Part shown: positions 8,042-15,315 of the stretch, piece by piece
How positions within the stretch are numbered: the stretch's first letter is position 1
Layout: every line of letters starts with the position of its first letter
Assembly: GCA_020025875.1 (NCBI GenBank)
Contig: JAHHRI010000016.1
Coordinates: forward strand, 1 to 26,632
Reading direction: 5' to 3'
Source: Alphaproteobacteria bacterium
Lineage (GTDB): Bacteria; Pseudomonadota; Alphaproteobacteria; RF32; CAG-239
Length of the DNA stretch: 26,632 nt
Made by a program: the position numbers and the translations under genes
The notes under the pieces: model-generated
What the model was told of the DNA's origin: nothing
Database searches by the model: none
Seen by the model: only the letters and a program-made list of their open reading frames with translations

Positions 8042-8662
8042 ATGTCCAAGATTTTGCTGATTTCCGCCAATGCGGTTTTTGCCAAAGACTTAAAGTTGCA
8101 GCTGGAGCGTCATCAGGAATGGGAAGTGCGCGAAGAATATGCCGCAGACGACATATTTGATGCCGCCGTGGTGGACGACGATATCGGCAAATTGCGGGAA
8201 TTGCACGAAAAATTGTTGCAGACGCCGTTGTTTTTGCTCTGTTCGGAAAAAAATGAACCGGCAGGAGATGCAAATATTTATGTTATCCATAAGCCGTTTC
8301 GTCTGGAGGCGCTGATTGATGCCCTGCATACGGCGGTCAACACCTCGCCTGCGGCGGGCGGAGAACTGCAACTTTGCGGCTGTCGGCTGAATATAAGTGC
8401 GCGAGAAGTCCTTTATCCCGACGGACGGGAGCCGGTCAAGTTAACTGAAAGAGAAACGGCGATTCTTAAATATCTGTATAAGGCCGGCGACAAAATCGTC
8501 GGCAAGGCGGAATTGCTGGCAGAGGTTTGGGGATATAATCCGGAAGCCACCACCCACACGGTGGAAACGCATATCTACCGTCTACGGCAGAAGCTGGAGC
8601 AGCCCGAACAGATTGTTATGACCGAGGACAACGGCTACAGACTGCAAAAGGGGAAAAACTAA
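8042..8662 (+). CDS. OmpR/PhoB-type regulator with an atypical receiver domain
   Basis: The 206-aa protein has an N-terminal receiver-like domain (1-100) and a C-terminal winged-helix DNA-binding domain (about 108-204). The latter has the recognition-helix pattern THTVETHIYRLRQKLE (171-186) and the wing ending DNGYRL. The receiver is unusual. The acidic pair that binds magnesium in normal response regulators (the DD after the first strand) is replaced by SAN (residues 8-10). The position of the phospho-acceptor Asp (D45, within VVDDD) and the conserved Lys-Pro (K84-P85) remain. It may work without phosphorylation; that is inference. AGGAGGGG gives a strong ribosome site. No sensor kinase is adjacent; the upstream partner is the porin gene. 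Confidence 0.85.
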   Translation: MSKILLISANAVFAKDLKLQLERHQEWEVREEYAADDIFDAAVVDDDIGKLRELHEKLLQTPLFLLCSEKNEPAGDANIYVIHKPFRLEALIDALHTAVNTSPAAGGELQLCGCRLNISAREVLYPDGREPVKLTERETAILKYLYKAGDKIVGKAELLAEVWGYNPEATTHTVETHIYRLRQKLEQPEQIVMTEDNGYRLQKGKN

Positions 8663-8681
8663 GGCGCAGGCGCCGTTTTTT
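8663..8681 (+). terminator. Short terminator of the regulator gene
   Basis: A compact GC hairpin (GGCG, CAGG loop, CGCC) directly after the stop codon is followed by a T6 run. The stem is short, so confidence is moderate. Confidence 0.55.
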
Positions 8682-8693
8682 GCCCCGTTGCCG

Positions 8694-9491
8694 CTAAGCC
8701 AAGACCACGCCGACCGGTATATGATCGGAGGGGCGTTCGTGTCCGCGATATTCTTTTAAGAAAAATGCCGACTGCAGTTGTGTTGCCAACAGCGGACTGA
8801 TCCAAATATGATCCAGTCGCCGCCCTTTGTTGTTGGTTTGCCAGTTGGGGTTGCGATAGCTCCACCAAGAAAAGATTTTTTCCGGTTCCGGATAAACTTG
8901 CCGCAAAGCATCAATCAGCCCCGATTCCCGATACCATTTATCCAATCCGGAGGTTTCTTCCGGCGTGTGGGATACGATTTTTAAAAGCTGTTTATGATTC
9001 CAAACGTCATGTTCCGAGGGGGCAACGTTGAAATCACCGCAGACGAGCATTTTTTTTGTTGCCGTTTCTGTTTGGCGGGCGGCAAAATAGGTGTTCAGTT
9101 CTTTGATAAATGCCAGTTTGCGGGCAAATGCCGGATTAAGGTTTGGATCGGGAACATCGCCGCCGGCAGGGATATAAATATTGTGAATTTCGATTCCTTC
9201 TTCCGTTGTTGCGCTGATGTGGCGCGCATCGGCTTTGCCAGCCCAGTCAAAACGGCAAACGGCGGTCAGCGGACGTCGGGACAAAATGGCGACTCCGTTG
9301 TATCCCGCCATGCCGTAAAGGGCAATATGTTCAAACCCCAGCGCCCGAACATCGGCAAACGGAAAATCTGCTTCTTTGGCTTTAACTTCTTGCAGGCAAA
9401 CCACATCGGGATTTTGTTCGTCAACGATTCGGCGGAGTTCTGCCAGACGAATACGCAGCGAATTGACATTCCAGCTTAAAATTTTAGTCAT
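8694..9491 (-). CDS. xth: Exodeoxyribonuclease III (AP endonuclease)
   Basis: The 265-aa protein belongs to the exonuclease III/APE1 family, which cleaves DNA at abasic sites and degrades duplex DNA from the 3' end in base excision repair. Visible motifs are the metal-binding LQEVK, the catalytic GDFNVAP, and the C-terminal SDHIPV with the catalytic His. RRLDHIW, also typical, is present. The ATG at 9491 shares a base with the lolA stop codon (TGATG), and AAGGA lies just upstream, so the two genes are translationally coupled. A TTG one codon earlier is possible. In alphaproteobacteria the lolA–xth order is a familiar arrangement. Confidence 0.95.
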   Translation of the reverse strand: MTKILSWNVNSLRIRLAELRRIVDEQNPDVVCLQEVKAKEADFPFADVRALGFEHIALYGMAGYNGVAILSRRPLTAVCRFDWAGKADARHISATTEEGIEIHNIYIPAGGDVPDPNLNPAFARKLAFIKELNTYFAARQTETATKKMLVCGDFNVAPSEHDVWNHKQLLKIVSHTPEETSGLDKWYRESGLIDALRQVYPEPEKIFSWWSYRNPNWQTNNKGRRLDHIWISPLLATQLQSAFFLKEYRGHERPSDHIPVGVVLA

Positions 9492-10099
9492 CAACGTCCT
9501 TTTTGCCGGTTTAGCGGGTTGCCGATTTTGCGAAAACGAAACAGGGAAGCGGGCAGTTTCTCGTCGGTTTTGCTGCCGTAAAGAGAAACCGTTACCTCAA
9601 CGCTCTGCGGATCGACGATTTTCCACTGTCTTAATTCAAACGGTTGGTTGTTAAAAACCAGCGTAACGGGACCGATCCCGCCTTTGGCGTATTCTATGGT
9701 GGCAATGGTTGTGCCCGAGTCTTGATAAAAATCGGTAATCTTAATGTTTTTGCCATCGATTCGGATATTGTTGCCGAGAATAAGACTGGCGGGAATATCC
9801 TCATAATCGATGTTGCTGATTTGATCGAGATCTTTGTCGTGATAGACAATAAAATCGCCGTTGCCGACAATCAGCACATTGGTCGGCGCGCCATACTCCA
9901 TGCGGATTTTGTTGGGTTTTTCGATCCATAACTTTCCTTCGGCCACATTGCCGTTACTGGCATTTTGCACAAAACGCGCAGTAAGTGTTTTAACCGAGTT
10001 GAGATAGTTTTCGATTTTGCCGATATCGCTGCCGGTTGGTACGGCGGCGTTGGCAACCGGCAGCCATAACAAGAGGGCTGCCACATATAAAACTTTCAT
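9491..10099 (-). CDS. lolA: Outer-membrane lipoprotein carrier protein LolA
   Basis: The protein is about 202 aa, with a signal peptide (MKVLYVAALLLWLPVANA) and then the LolA fold. An early helix (IENYLNSVKTLTARFVQ) is followed by strands containing EGKLWIEKPNKIRMEY, which match the family pattern of the periplasmic shuttle carrying lipoproteins from LolCDE to the outer membrane. The start is uncertain. The ATG at 10099 gives a normal signal peptide, but AAAGGA directly abuts it; a TTG at 10114 would add five residues. It overlaps xth by one base. In many relatives ftsK precedes lolA, but here the upstream side is a long gene-free stretch. Confidence 0.93.
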   Translation of the reverse strand: MKVLYVAALLLWLPVANAAVPTGSDIGKIENYLNSVKTLTARFVQNASNGNVAEGKLWIEKPNKIRMEYGAPTNVLIVGNGDFIVYHDKDLDQISNIDYEDIPASLILGNNIRIDGKNIKITDFYQDSGTTIATIEYAKGGIGPVTLVFNNQPFELRQWKIVDPQSVEVTVSLYGSKTDEKLPASLFRFRKIGNPLNRQKGR

Positions 10100-10259
10100 T
10101 CCTTTATCTTTCAAAGTTGTGTTAATCAGAACTAAAGATAATATAATGGACTTGCCTGCACATTACAACCTTTTTACATATCCAAAGCGGCAATGTGGCC
10201 TTTTGGGCTTTTGTCTGCCGAAGATGCAAAGAATTATTCTTTTCGTCTAAAAAAAAGCT

Positions 10260-10268
10260 TGTGGATAA
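10260..10268 (-). promoter_or_regulatory. Perfect DnaA-box match (TTATCCACA)
   Basis: TGTGGATAA on the + strand is the complement of the consensus DnaA box TTATCCACA. A second site one base off TTATNCACA lies at 10302-10310 in the same orientation, 42 bp away (about four helical turns). Weaker matches occur at 10363-10371 and near 10402. This may mean DnaA-linked control of nrdD or lolA; single 9-mers also occur by chance. Confidence 0.4.
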
Positions 10269-10528
10269 AAAAAGCCAACTCGTTTGCCGCCGAAAAAGGC
10301 TTGTGCATATTAACCTTTTTGGTAGTCGCTTGTTTTTATGACAAAAAAATTTTTTGTAAAATTTTATCCCCTAACAAGGCAAAAAAAATTTCCCTCGCTT
10401 TCTGTGGGTGACCCTCATGTCAAGAGCAAAAAGGGACAAAAAGCAAATTTTTCCGGCTTGATGAAATGCCTGCTTTGTTGCAGTATCTAACGTATGTCAT
10501 TTGACCGATTCATAGGTATGAAAAAAAT

Positions 10529-10558
10529 TTGATAAAAAGTTGTGTACCACTATATATA
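10529..10558 (+). promoter_or_regulatory. Candidate nrdD promoter overlapping NrdR box 1
   Basis: TTGATA (10529-10534) lies 16-18 bp before TATATA-type -10 sequences (10551-10558). The -10 element lies inside the first NrdR-box-like site, so a bound repressor would block RNA polymerase. Confidence 0.45.
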
Positions 10559-10562
10559 GATG
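10547..10562. promoter_or_regulatory. NrdR box 1 (putative)
   Basis: The core CTATATATAG (10550-10559) is a perfect match to the NrdR-box core CwAtATaTwG. NrdR is the ATP-cone-containing repressor of ribonucleotide reductase genes, and its sites usually come in pairs before nrd operons. Confidence 0.7.
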
Positions 10563-10579
10563 TTGTTTACTTTTTATTA

Positions 10580-10595
10580 ATACTATATATGGTAT
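10580..10595. promoter_or_regulatory. NrdR box 2 (putative)
   Basis: The core CTATATATGG (10583-10592) matches the NrdR-box core at nine of ten positions. It lies 33 bp from box 1 measured core to core, about three helical turns, which is the spacing expected for a NrdR pair. Confidence 0.65.
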
Positions 10596-10642
10596 GACAA
10601 GACTAAGTTAACCACTAGCCACGGGAAGGAATATTAAAAGCG

Positions 10643-12694
10643 ATGTCTGAAGAAAAGTATAGCGTTTCCAAAGCTAAGGAGACCAAAATCGCCAACGTGG
10701 TCAAACGGGACGGCACCATGGTTTCGTTTGACAGCGACAAAATTTACAATGCCATTCGCAAAGCGGGCGAATCGACCGGCGAGTTCGGCGAGCAGGAAAG
10801 TTATTTGCTGACGGCTCAGGTTCTGAAAGTTTTGGAACACAAATTTACGGAAACCCTGCCGACGATCGAATGTATTCAGGACGTGGTTGAACAGGTGCTG
10901 ATTTCCGCCAACTATTTCACCACCGCCAAAGCTTATATTCTTTACCGCGAGCAGCGTCATCGTTTGCGCGGCGAAAAAAAGGTGATGGTTGATGTCGAAA
11001 GTTCGATTAACGAATATCTGGAGAAGTTGGACTGGCGTGTTAATGCCAATGCCAACCAAGGCTATTCCAACGGCGGGCTCATCTTAAATGTGGCCGGAAA
11101 AGTGACCGCCAACTATTGGCTGAGCCACGTCTACCCGTCAGAAGTCGGCGAAGCTCACCGCAACGGCGACATTCATATCCATGATCTCGATATGTTGGCG
11201 GCCTATTGTGCCGGCTGGTCATTAAAAAACTTGCTGCACGAGGGCTTTAACGGCGTCCCCGGCAAAGCCGAAGCCGGTCCTGCCAAGCACCTGTCCGCTG
11301 CCATCGGACAAATGGTAAATTTTATGGGGACATTGCAAAACGAATGGGCGGGAGCGCAGGCCTTTTCTTCCGTCGACACATATCTGGCGCCTTACATTCG
11401 GGTGGATAACCTGAGTTATGAGCAGGTTGAGCAGTCTTTTCAGGAACTGATTTATAATCTGAACGTGCCTTCCCGCTGGGGATCGCAAACTCCCTTTACC
11501 AATTTTACTTTCGATTGGGTTTGTCCTGAAGATTTGCGCGACAAGCATCCGTTGATTGCCGGTGTCGAACAGCCGTTTACCTATGGCGATCTTAAACCGG
11601 AAATGGATATGATCAACCGTGCTTACATCAATGTGATGATGAAAGGTGATATCAAAGGGCGTCCCTTTACGTTCCCGATTCCCACATACAACATGACGCC
11701 TGATTTTCCTTGGGAAGATGAAAATACGGAATTGTTGTTTGAAATGACAGCCAAATACGGGCTGCCCTATTTTCAGAACTTTATTAATTCGACCTTAAAA
11801 CCGGGGCAGATCCGTTCCATGTGCTGCCGTCTGCAGCTTGACTTGCGCGAACTGTTGGCAAAAGGCAACGGGTTGTTTGGTTCGGCGGAGCAGACCGGTT
11901 CCATCGGCGTTGTGACTTTTAATTGCGCCCGCCTTGGTTTTGTTTACAAAAACAACGAAGCGGGGTTGTTTGCCCGCGTTGACGAATTGTTGAACATTGC
12001 CCGCACTTCACTTGAGCTGAAACGCAAACTGATTCAGCGTCTGATTGATAACGGCTTGTTCCCCTATACCAAACGCTACCTCGGCACGCTTCGCAATCAT
12101 TTTTCGACCATCGGCGTCAACGGCATCAACGAGATGATCATGAACTACACCGACGGCAAGCATGACATTACGGATGAACAGGGACGCGCCTTTGCCGAAA
12201 AGTTCTTGGATTATATCCGCGCCAAACTGGTTAAAATACAGGAAGAAACCGGTCATATGTATAATCTGGAAGCCACTCCGGCGGAAAGTGCCACCTATCG
12301 TTTTGCCCGCGAAGACAAAAAACGCTTTGTCGGCATCATTCAGGCGGGAACGGTTGAAAACCCCTATTATACCAATTCTTCGCAACTGCCTGTCGGCTTT
12401 ACGGACGATCCGTTTGAAGCTTTGGAATTGCAGGCGGCTCTGCAGTCTAAATATACCGGCGGTACAGTGCTGCACCTTTATATGGGGCAGCGTGTATCTT
12501 CAGCGAAGGTTTGCCGCAATATTGTCAAACGCGTGCTGACCAATTACCGATTACCGTACATTACCATCACTCCGACTTTTTCCGTTTGCCCGAAGCACGG
12601 ATACATTTCCGGAGAACACAAATACTGCCCCCTCTGTGACGAGGAGAAAAAAGCAGAAAAAAGACGAGCCGCAGCTTCATCCGAAGTTGCATAA
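10643..12694 (+). CDS. nrdD: Anaerobic (class III) ribonucleoside-triphosphate reductase, large part without the glycyl-radical segment
   Basis: The 683-aa protein makes dNTPs from NTPs under anaerobic conditions. An ATP-cone allosteric domain occupies about residues 15-110 (KRDGTMVSFDSDKI). The catalytic barrel follows, with an active-site Cys at 189 (YCAGW) and the Cys pair at 394-395 (MCCRL), one of which is likely the thiyl-radical cysteine. Near the C-terminus is the family's metal-site region, with Cys649, Cys662 and Cys665 (CPKHG...CPLCDEE). The protein then stops in a short charged tail. The RVxGY glycyl-radical motif that every class III enzyme needs is missing here and lies in the next gene, in the same frame but after four in-frame stops (12692, 12707, 12716, 12731). 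GGAAGGA lies upstream, and two NrdR-like sites precede the gene. Confidence 0.95.
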   Translation: MSEEKYSVSKAKETKIANVVKRDGTMVSFDSDKIYNAIRKAGESTGEFGEQESYLLTAQVLKVLEHKFTETLPTIECIQDVVEQVLISANYFTTAKAYILYREQRHRLRGEKKVMVDVESSINEYLEKLDWRVNANANQGYSNGGLILNVAGKVTANYWLSHVYPSEVGEAHRNGDIHIHDLDMLAAYCAGWSLKNLLHEGFNGVPGKAEAGPAKHLSAAIGQMVNFMGTLQNEWAGAQAFSSVDTYLAPYIRVDNLSYEQVEQSFQELIYNLNVPSRWGSQTPFTNFTFDWVCPEDLRDKHPLIAGVEQPFTYGDLKPEMDMINRAYINVMMKGDIKGRPFTFPIPTYNMTPDFPWEDENTELLFEMTAKYGLPYFQNFINSTLKPGQIRSMCCRLQLDLRELLAKGNGLFGSAEQTGSIGVVTFNCARLGFVYKNNEAGLFARVDELLNIARTSLELKRKLIQRLIDNGLFPYTKRYLGTLRNHFSTIGVNGINEMIMNYTDGKHDITDEQGRAFAEKFLDYIRAKLVKIQEETGHMYNLEATPAESATYRFAREDKKRFVGIIQAGTVENPYYTNSSQLPVGFTDDPFEALELQAALQSKYTGGTVLHLYMGQRVSSAKVCRNIVKRVLTNYRLPYITITPTFSVCPKHGYISGEHKYCPLCDEEKKAEKRRAAASSEVA

Positions 12695-12733
12695 ACATCA
12701 ACATTATGATACAATTAAATTTGGAGAAGATAA

Positions 12734-12943
12734 ATGACAGTTGTAAATATCAATGACGTAAAACTGAACGACGACGAAAGACAACCCTGCGAGGTATGGA
12801 CACGGGTTATGGGTTATCTGCGTCCGGTATCCGAATTCAACAAAGGCAAAAAGTCGGAATTTTATGCCAGACAGTATTTTACCGAAAACAAGGCGGTTGA
12901 AGGCTGCGGTTGCGCCACTTATACCAACGTTGCCGCCGAATAG
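12734..12943 (+). CDS. Stand-alone glycyl-radical peptide of the class III reductase (NrdD C-terminal segment)
   Basis: The 69-aa protein corresponds to the missing C-terminus of NrdD. It contains WTRVMGYLRPVSEFNKGKK (residues 22-40), in which Gly27 aligns with the radical-bearing glycine of class III reductases. It has its own ribosome site (TTGGAGAAG, about 6 nt before the ATG), 39 bp after the nrdD stop. After the usual end of the family (about residue 49) there is an extra tail with a Cys-Gly-Cys (58-60). The likely role is to be activated by the downstream radical-SAM protein and then dock into the barrel of the large protein, as the spare-part protein GrcA (YfiD) does for pyruvate formate-lyase; that is inference by analogy. 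The motif itself is certain. Confidence 0.93.
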   Translation: MTVVNINDVKLNDDERQPCEVWTRVMGYLRPVSEFNKGKKSEFYARQYFTENKAVEGCGCATYTNVAAE

Positions 12944-12960
12944 TTTTTTGGCTGTCGTCA

Positions 12961-13665
12961 ATGGTAAACCCAATTAAGATCGGCGGTGTTGAAACGTTCA
13001 GCACCGTCGATTTTCCTGATAAAATAGCGGCGGTTGCCTTTCTGCAAGGGTGTCCGTGGCGCTGCCCGTTCTGTCATAATGCGTTTTTGCAAAACACTTC
13101 GGCAGCAGATCATTTTATCTGGGAAAAGTTTGTTGAATTTCTCAAGTCGCGTTGCGGCATTTTGGACGGGGTTGTTTTTTCCGGCGGCGAACCGCTGCTG
13201 CAAAACGGTCTGGCAGCGGCAATGGCGGAGGTTAAAGCCTTGGGCTTTCTGATTGGGCTCCATACCGGCGGTTGCCGTCCGAAGCATCTGGCAGAGGTGC
13301 TTCCTCTTGTCGACTGGGTGGGGTTTGATGTTAAGGCTCCGTTCGATCGGGAAAAATATAAGACGGCGGTGGGAGGTGTCGATCATCTGTCGGAAGTGCA
13401 AGAAAGTTTGGAACTGTTAACCTCCGGCTCCATTGATTTTGAGTGTCGCACCACTTGCGACCCGCGTATTTTGACGATTGCGGATATTTATAAAATTGCC
13501 GAAGAATTGGCGGCAAGAGGGGTTAAAAAGTATTTTTTGCAAAAATACCGTCCGGTTGAAAGCGATAAAGATTCGACGGATGCCGACTGCGAACATTTTT
13601 TTCTCGATGACAAGCTGTCGGCGTATCTTCGTTTGCAATTTCCTATATTTGACATTCGGCGCTAA
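12961..13665 (+). CDS. nrdG: Radical-SAM activase of the anaerobic ribonucleotide reductase (NrdG2 type)
   Basis: The 234-aa protein begins with the family pattern IGGVETFSTVDFPDKIAAV, then the 4Fe-4S motif CPWRCPFC (CxxxCxxC), followed by HN. Next comes the SAM-binding FSGGEPLLQ. It matches the NrdG2 (TIGR02495-type) activases, which use SAM to make the glycyl radical on NrdD. I chose the ATG at 12961 because homology begins there; an ATG at 12910 in this frame lies inside the glycyl-radical gene and adds 17 unrelated residues. No good ribosome site is seen, so translation may depend on coupling to the preceding small gene, which ends 17 bases earlier. It completes the nrdD / glycyl-radical / nrdG operon. 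Confidence 0.94.
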   Translation: MVNPIKIGGVETFSTVDFPDKIAAVAFLQGCPWRCPFCHNAFLQNTSAADHFIWEKFVEFLKSRCGILDGVVFSGGEPLLQNGLAAAMAEVKALGFLIGLHTGGCRPKHLAEVLPLVDWVGFDVKAPFDREKYKTAVGGVDHLSEVQESLELLTSGSIDFECRTTCDPRILTIADIYKIAEELAARGVKKYFLQKYRPVESDKDSTDADCEHFFLDDKLSAYLRLQFPIFDIRR

Positions 13666-13742
13666 TGTTTGCCCCTTTGGGCAGGAGGGGGTGTCGGTAT
13701 TTTTCGTGTTTTAATAATATAAAAATTGGTTTAACAAAAAAG

Positions 13743-13771
13743 TGGACAAAAATGTTTTTTTGTGCTACTTT
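13743..13771 (+). promoter_or_regulatory. Weak candidate promoter for the 442-aa gene
   Basis: TGGACA (13743-13748) is 17 bp from TACTTT (13766-13771) in the 247-bp gap after nrdG. The match is modest. The gap also holds a short TGCCC/GGGCA hairpin just after nrdG with no T run. Confidence 0.3.
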
Positions 13772-13912
13772 ACTTATGTGATATGGTAAGTGCAAAGCGT
13801 CGGTGATGACCGTTGAAAGAAAAAGTACGGAAAATCTTCTGAAATGGGCTGCCGTTAACTTCAACCATGAACTTTGAAAAATTATGTGATGAGATCGTTA
13901 TAGGAGGAACAT

Positions 13913-15241
13913 ATGAGTCAGGACAGAGAACAGATGGAAGCTGAAGTAAAAGAAGATGCTTCGGTAGAAGACATTGTAACAAACGACGAAAACGTCGATA
14001 TGTTTGATCTTCCTGAATATTATGATGAAGAAAAGTGCAAACATCTTGATATAACGCTCGTAGACGGCAAAATCAGCAAAGCAGATTTTGAGAAGTTGGA
14101 AGATTGGCATAAGAGCAACAATGAAAATGCCGACAAAGAGCCCACCGCCGAGAATGAAACCGAAAATGAGGAGCAGCAGGCCACTGCCGAGAATGAAACC
14201 GAAAATGAGGAGCAGCAGGCCGCCGCCGAGAATGAAGAAAAAGAAAATTCCTGTCTTGAAATCGGCGGTATGGAAGAAGATGGACCGCGCACGGAAGAAA
14301 AAGAACAAGATTGGGTTCAGAAATATGACGCCCTCTTAACCAAATACGGACAAGAAAATAACAATGAGTGGACACGCGATAACGAACCCGATGAGAACGG
14401 CGCGCGTCCTGCCGGCCTAAAGGGCAAGTTTAAAAACGGCGCCGAGGTTCATTATGCCGACAAAGATAAATTGTCGGTTAAAACGCCGGAAGGGGAAAAG
14501 CCTGCCGCCGCCCATTTTAAGGAAATTGTAGCGCTGGCTAAAGAAAACGAGCAGACGGTTAAACTCGGCTCCAGCATGACTCCCGAATTTCGCGCCGCAC
14601 TTATCGAGGCTTGCGCCTCCGGCGGGGTGGAAATTCAGAACATGAGCGAAGAAGATCGGGAGATCTATAACCGTTTCAAGCCTGCCGATCGGGAAGAAAA
14701 ACCTGCAGAACAGGAAGAAAAGCCTGCAAAACAGGAAGAAAAACCGGAGATTCGGGCGGCGGAAGTCAAAGATACGGATGAAAACGGCAACCCGCTTTAT
14801 AAGGTCAATCCTAAAGTTGCCGGCGCTTGGATGACAATGTATCAGATGAAAGCCGAATCTGACAAAAGCGCAATGTTTGATCAAGAAATAAAAACGTTTG
14901 AAAAACAGCTTGCCGGCGGCGCTTATAAAGTGACCGGTGAAGAAAAAGCAAGAGCGCAGCTGTTGATGATGAAATATGTTCAGGCCACGGAAAAGGGCGA
15001 AACCGACAAGGCGGATCTTTGCGCAACGGCGTTGCAAAAATACGATGTCGACACAATCACCCGCACTCCGCCCGATGGAGGTAAAAACAACATCACAACC
15101 AAGCCGTATGCCGAGCGTAGTGATGAGGAAAAAGCCAAAATCCAAGAGGCGACGGAAAAAGTGCTGCCACAAAAAGCACAAAGCTACGATCCTGCTGTTT
15201 GGCAGGCTATGAAAGAAGCATCAGGGCAGACGCGCCAGTAA
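13913..15241 (+). CDS. Large acidic protein of unknown function with internal repeats (442 aa)
   Basis: I do not recognise the whole protein. Residues 1-75 are strongly acidic. Residues 78-112 are two perfect copies and one broken copy of a 13-residue unit (TAENETENEEQQA). A compact region at about 170-260 (KDKLSVKTPEG, then HFKEIVALAKENEQTVKLG and FRAALIEACASGGVEIQ) resembles the LPD7-like domain of large polyvalent proteins; this is a tentative reading. A second short repeat (EEKPAEQ / EEKPAKQ / EEKPE) lies near 263-280. The C-terminal third is helical and charged. There is no signal peptide or membrane segment. AGGAGG before the ATG is strong. It precedes another lineage-specific gene on the same strand, probably under a separate promoter. 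Confidence 0.85.
   Translation: MSQDREQMEAEVKEDASVEDIVTNDENVDMFDLPEYYDEEKCKHLDITLVDGKISKADFEKLEDWHKSNNENADKEPTAENETENEEQQATAENETENEEQQAAAENEEKENSCLEIGGMEEDGPRTEEKEQDWVQKYDALLTKYGQENNNEWTRDNEPDENGARPAGLKGKFKNGAEVHYADKDKLSVKTPEGEKPAAAHFKEIVALAKENEQTVKLGSSMTPEFRAALIEACASGGVEIQNMSEEDREIYNRFKPADREEKPAEQEEKPAKQEEKPEIRAAEVKDTDENGNPLYKVNPKVAGAWMTMYQMKAESDKSAMFDQEIKTFEKQLAGGAYKVTGEEKARAQLLMMKYVQATEKGETDKADLCATALQKYDVDTITRTPPDGGKNNITTKPYAERSDEEKAKIQEATEKVLPQKAQSYDPAVWQAMKEASGQTRQ
14144..14248 (+). repeat. 39-bp coding tandem repeat (2.7 copies)
   Basis: Two 39-bp units (14144-14182 and 14183-14221) are nearly identical, and a third breaks down after its first half (from 14222). Being a multiple of three, the repeat keeps the frame and encodes TAENETENEEQQA in each copy. 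Confidence 0.9.
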
Positions 15242-15315
15242 GGGTTTTTGTCCAAGGGCTTATCGTGTCGATTATTAAAATTTTGTAAAAGAATACAAAA
15301 ATTGACAAAAAATAC

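Larger units (their letters stand above)
10100..10642. other. 543-bp gene-free regulatory stretch between lolA and nrdD
   Basis: I see no convincing gene here; the short ORFs lack ribosome sites and family features. The stretch is AT-rich, with a perfect palindrome-like ACAAAAAAATTTTTTGT near 10341-10357. It holds a perfect DnaA-box match, two NrdR-box-like sites and a likely promoter next to nrdD (listed separately). I looked for a cobalamin-type leader and an FNR site and could not find either. It must contain the divergent promoters of lolA and nrdD. Confidence 0.7.

Noticed and set aside
10145..10411. Short ORFs in the lolA–nrdD gap
   Set aside because: They have no ribosome sites, odd composition and no family features; they are chance ORFs in spacer DNA.
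10100..10642. Cobalamin riboswitch or FNR site controlling nrdD
   Set aside because: I found neither the conserved B12-box nor a two-armed TTGAT-N4-ATCAA; the best FNR-like match (near 10501) has only one good arm.
12692..12733. A frameshift, sequencing error or stop-codon readthrough joining nrdD to the glycyl-radical ORF
   Set aside because: The two ORFs are already in the same frame, and four in-frame stops (TAA, TGA, TAA, TAA) plus a separate ribosome site lie between them. No single error or recoding event explains this.
13898..14308. 136-codon reverse-strand ORF that looks like a Gly/Leu/Phe-rich membrane protein
   Set aside because: Its apparent membrane repeats are simply the complement of the acidic 39-bp repeat of the forward gene.
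14417..15181. 254-codon reverse-strand ORF inside the 442-aa gene
   Set aside because: The forward frame has the strong ribosome site and the in-frame 39-bp repeat; the reverse frame is a Phe/Arg-rich shadow.
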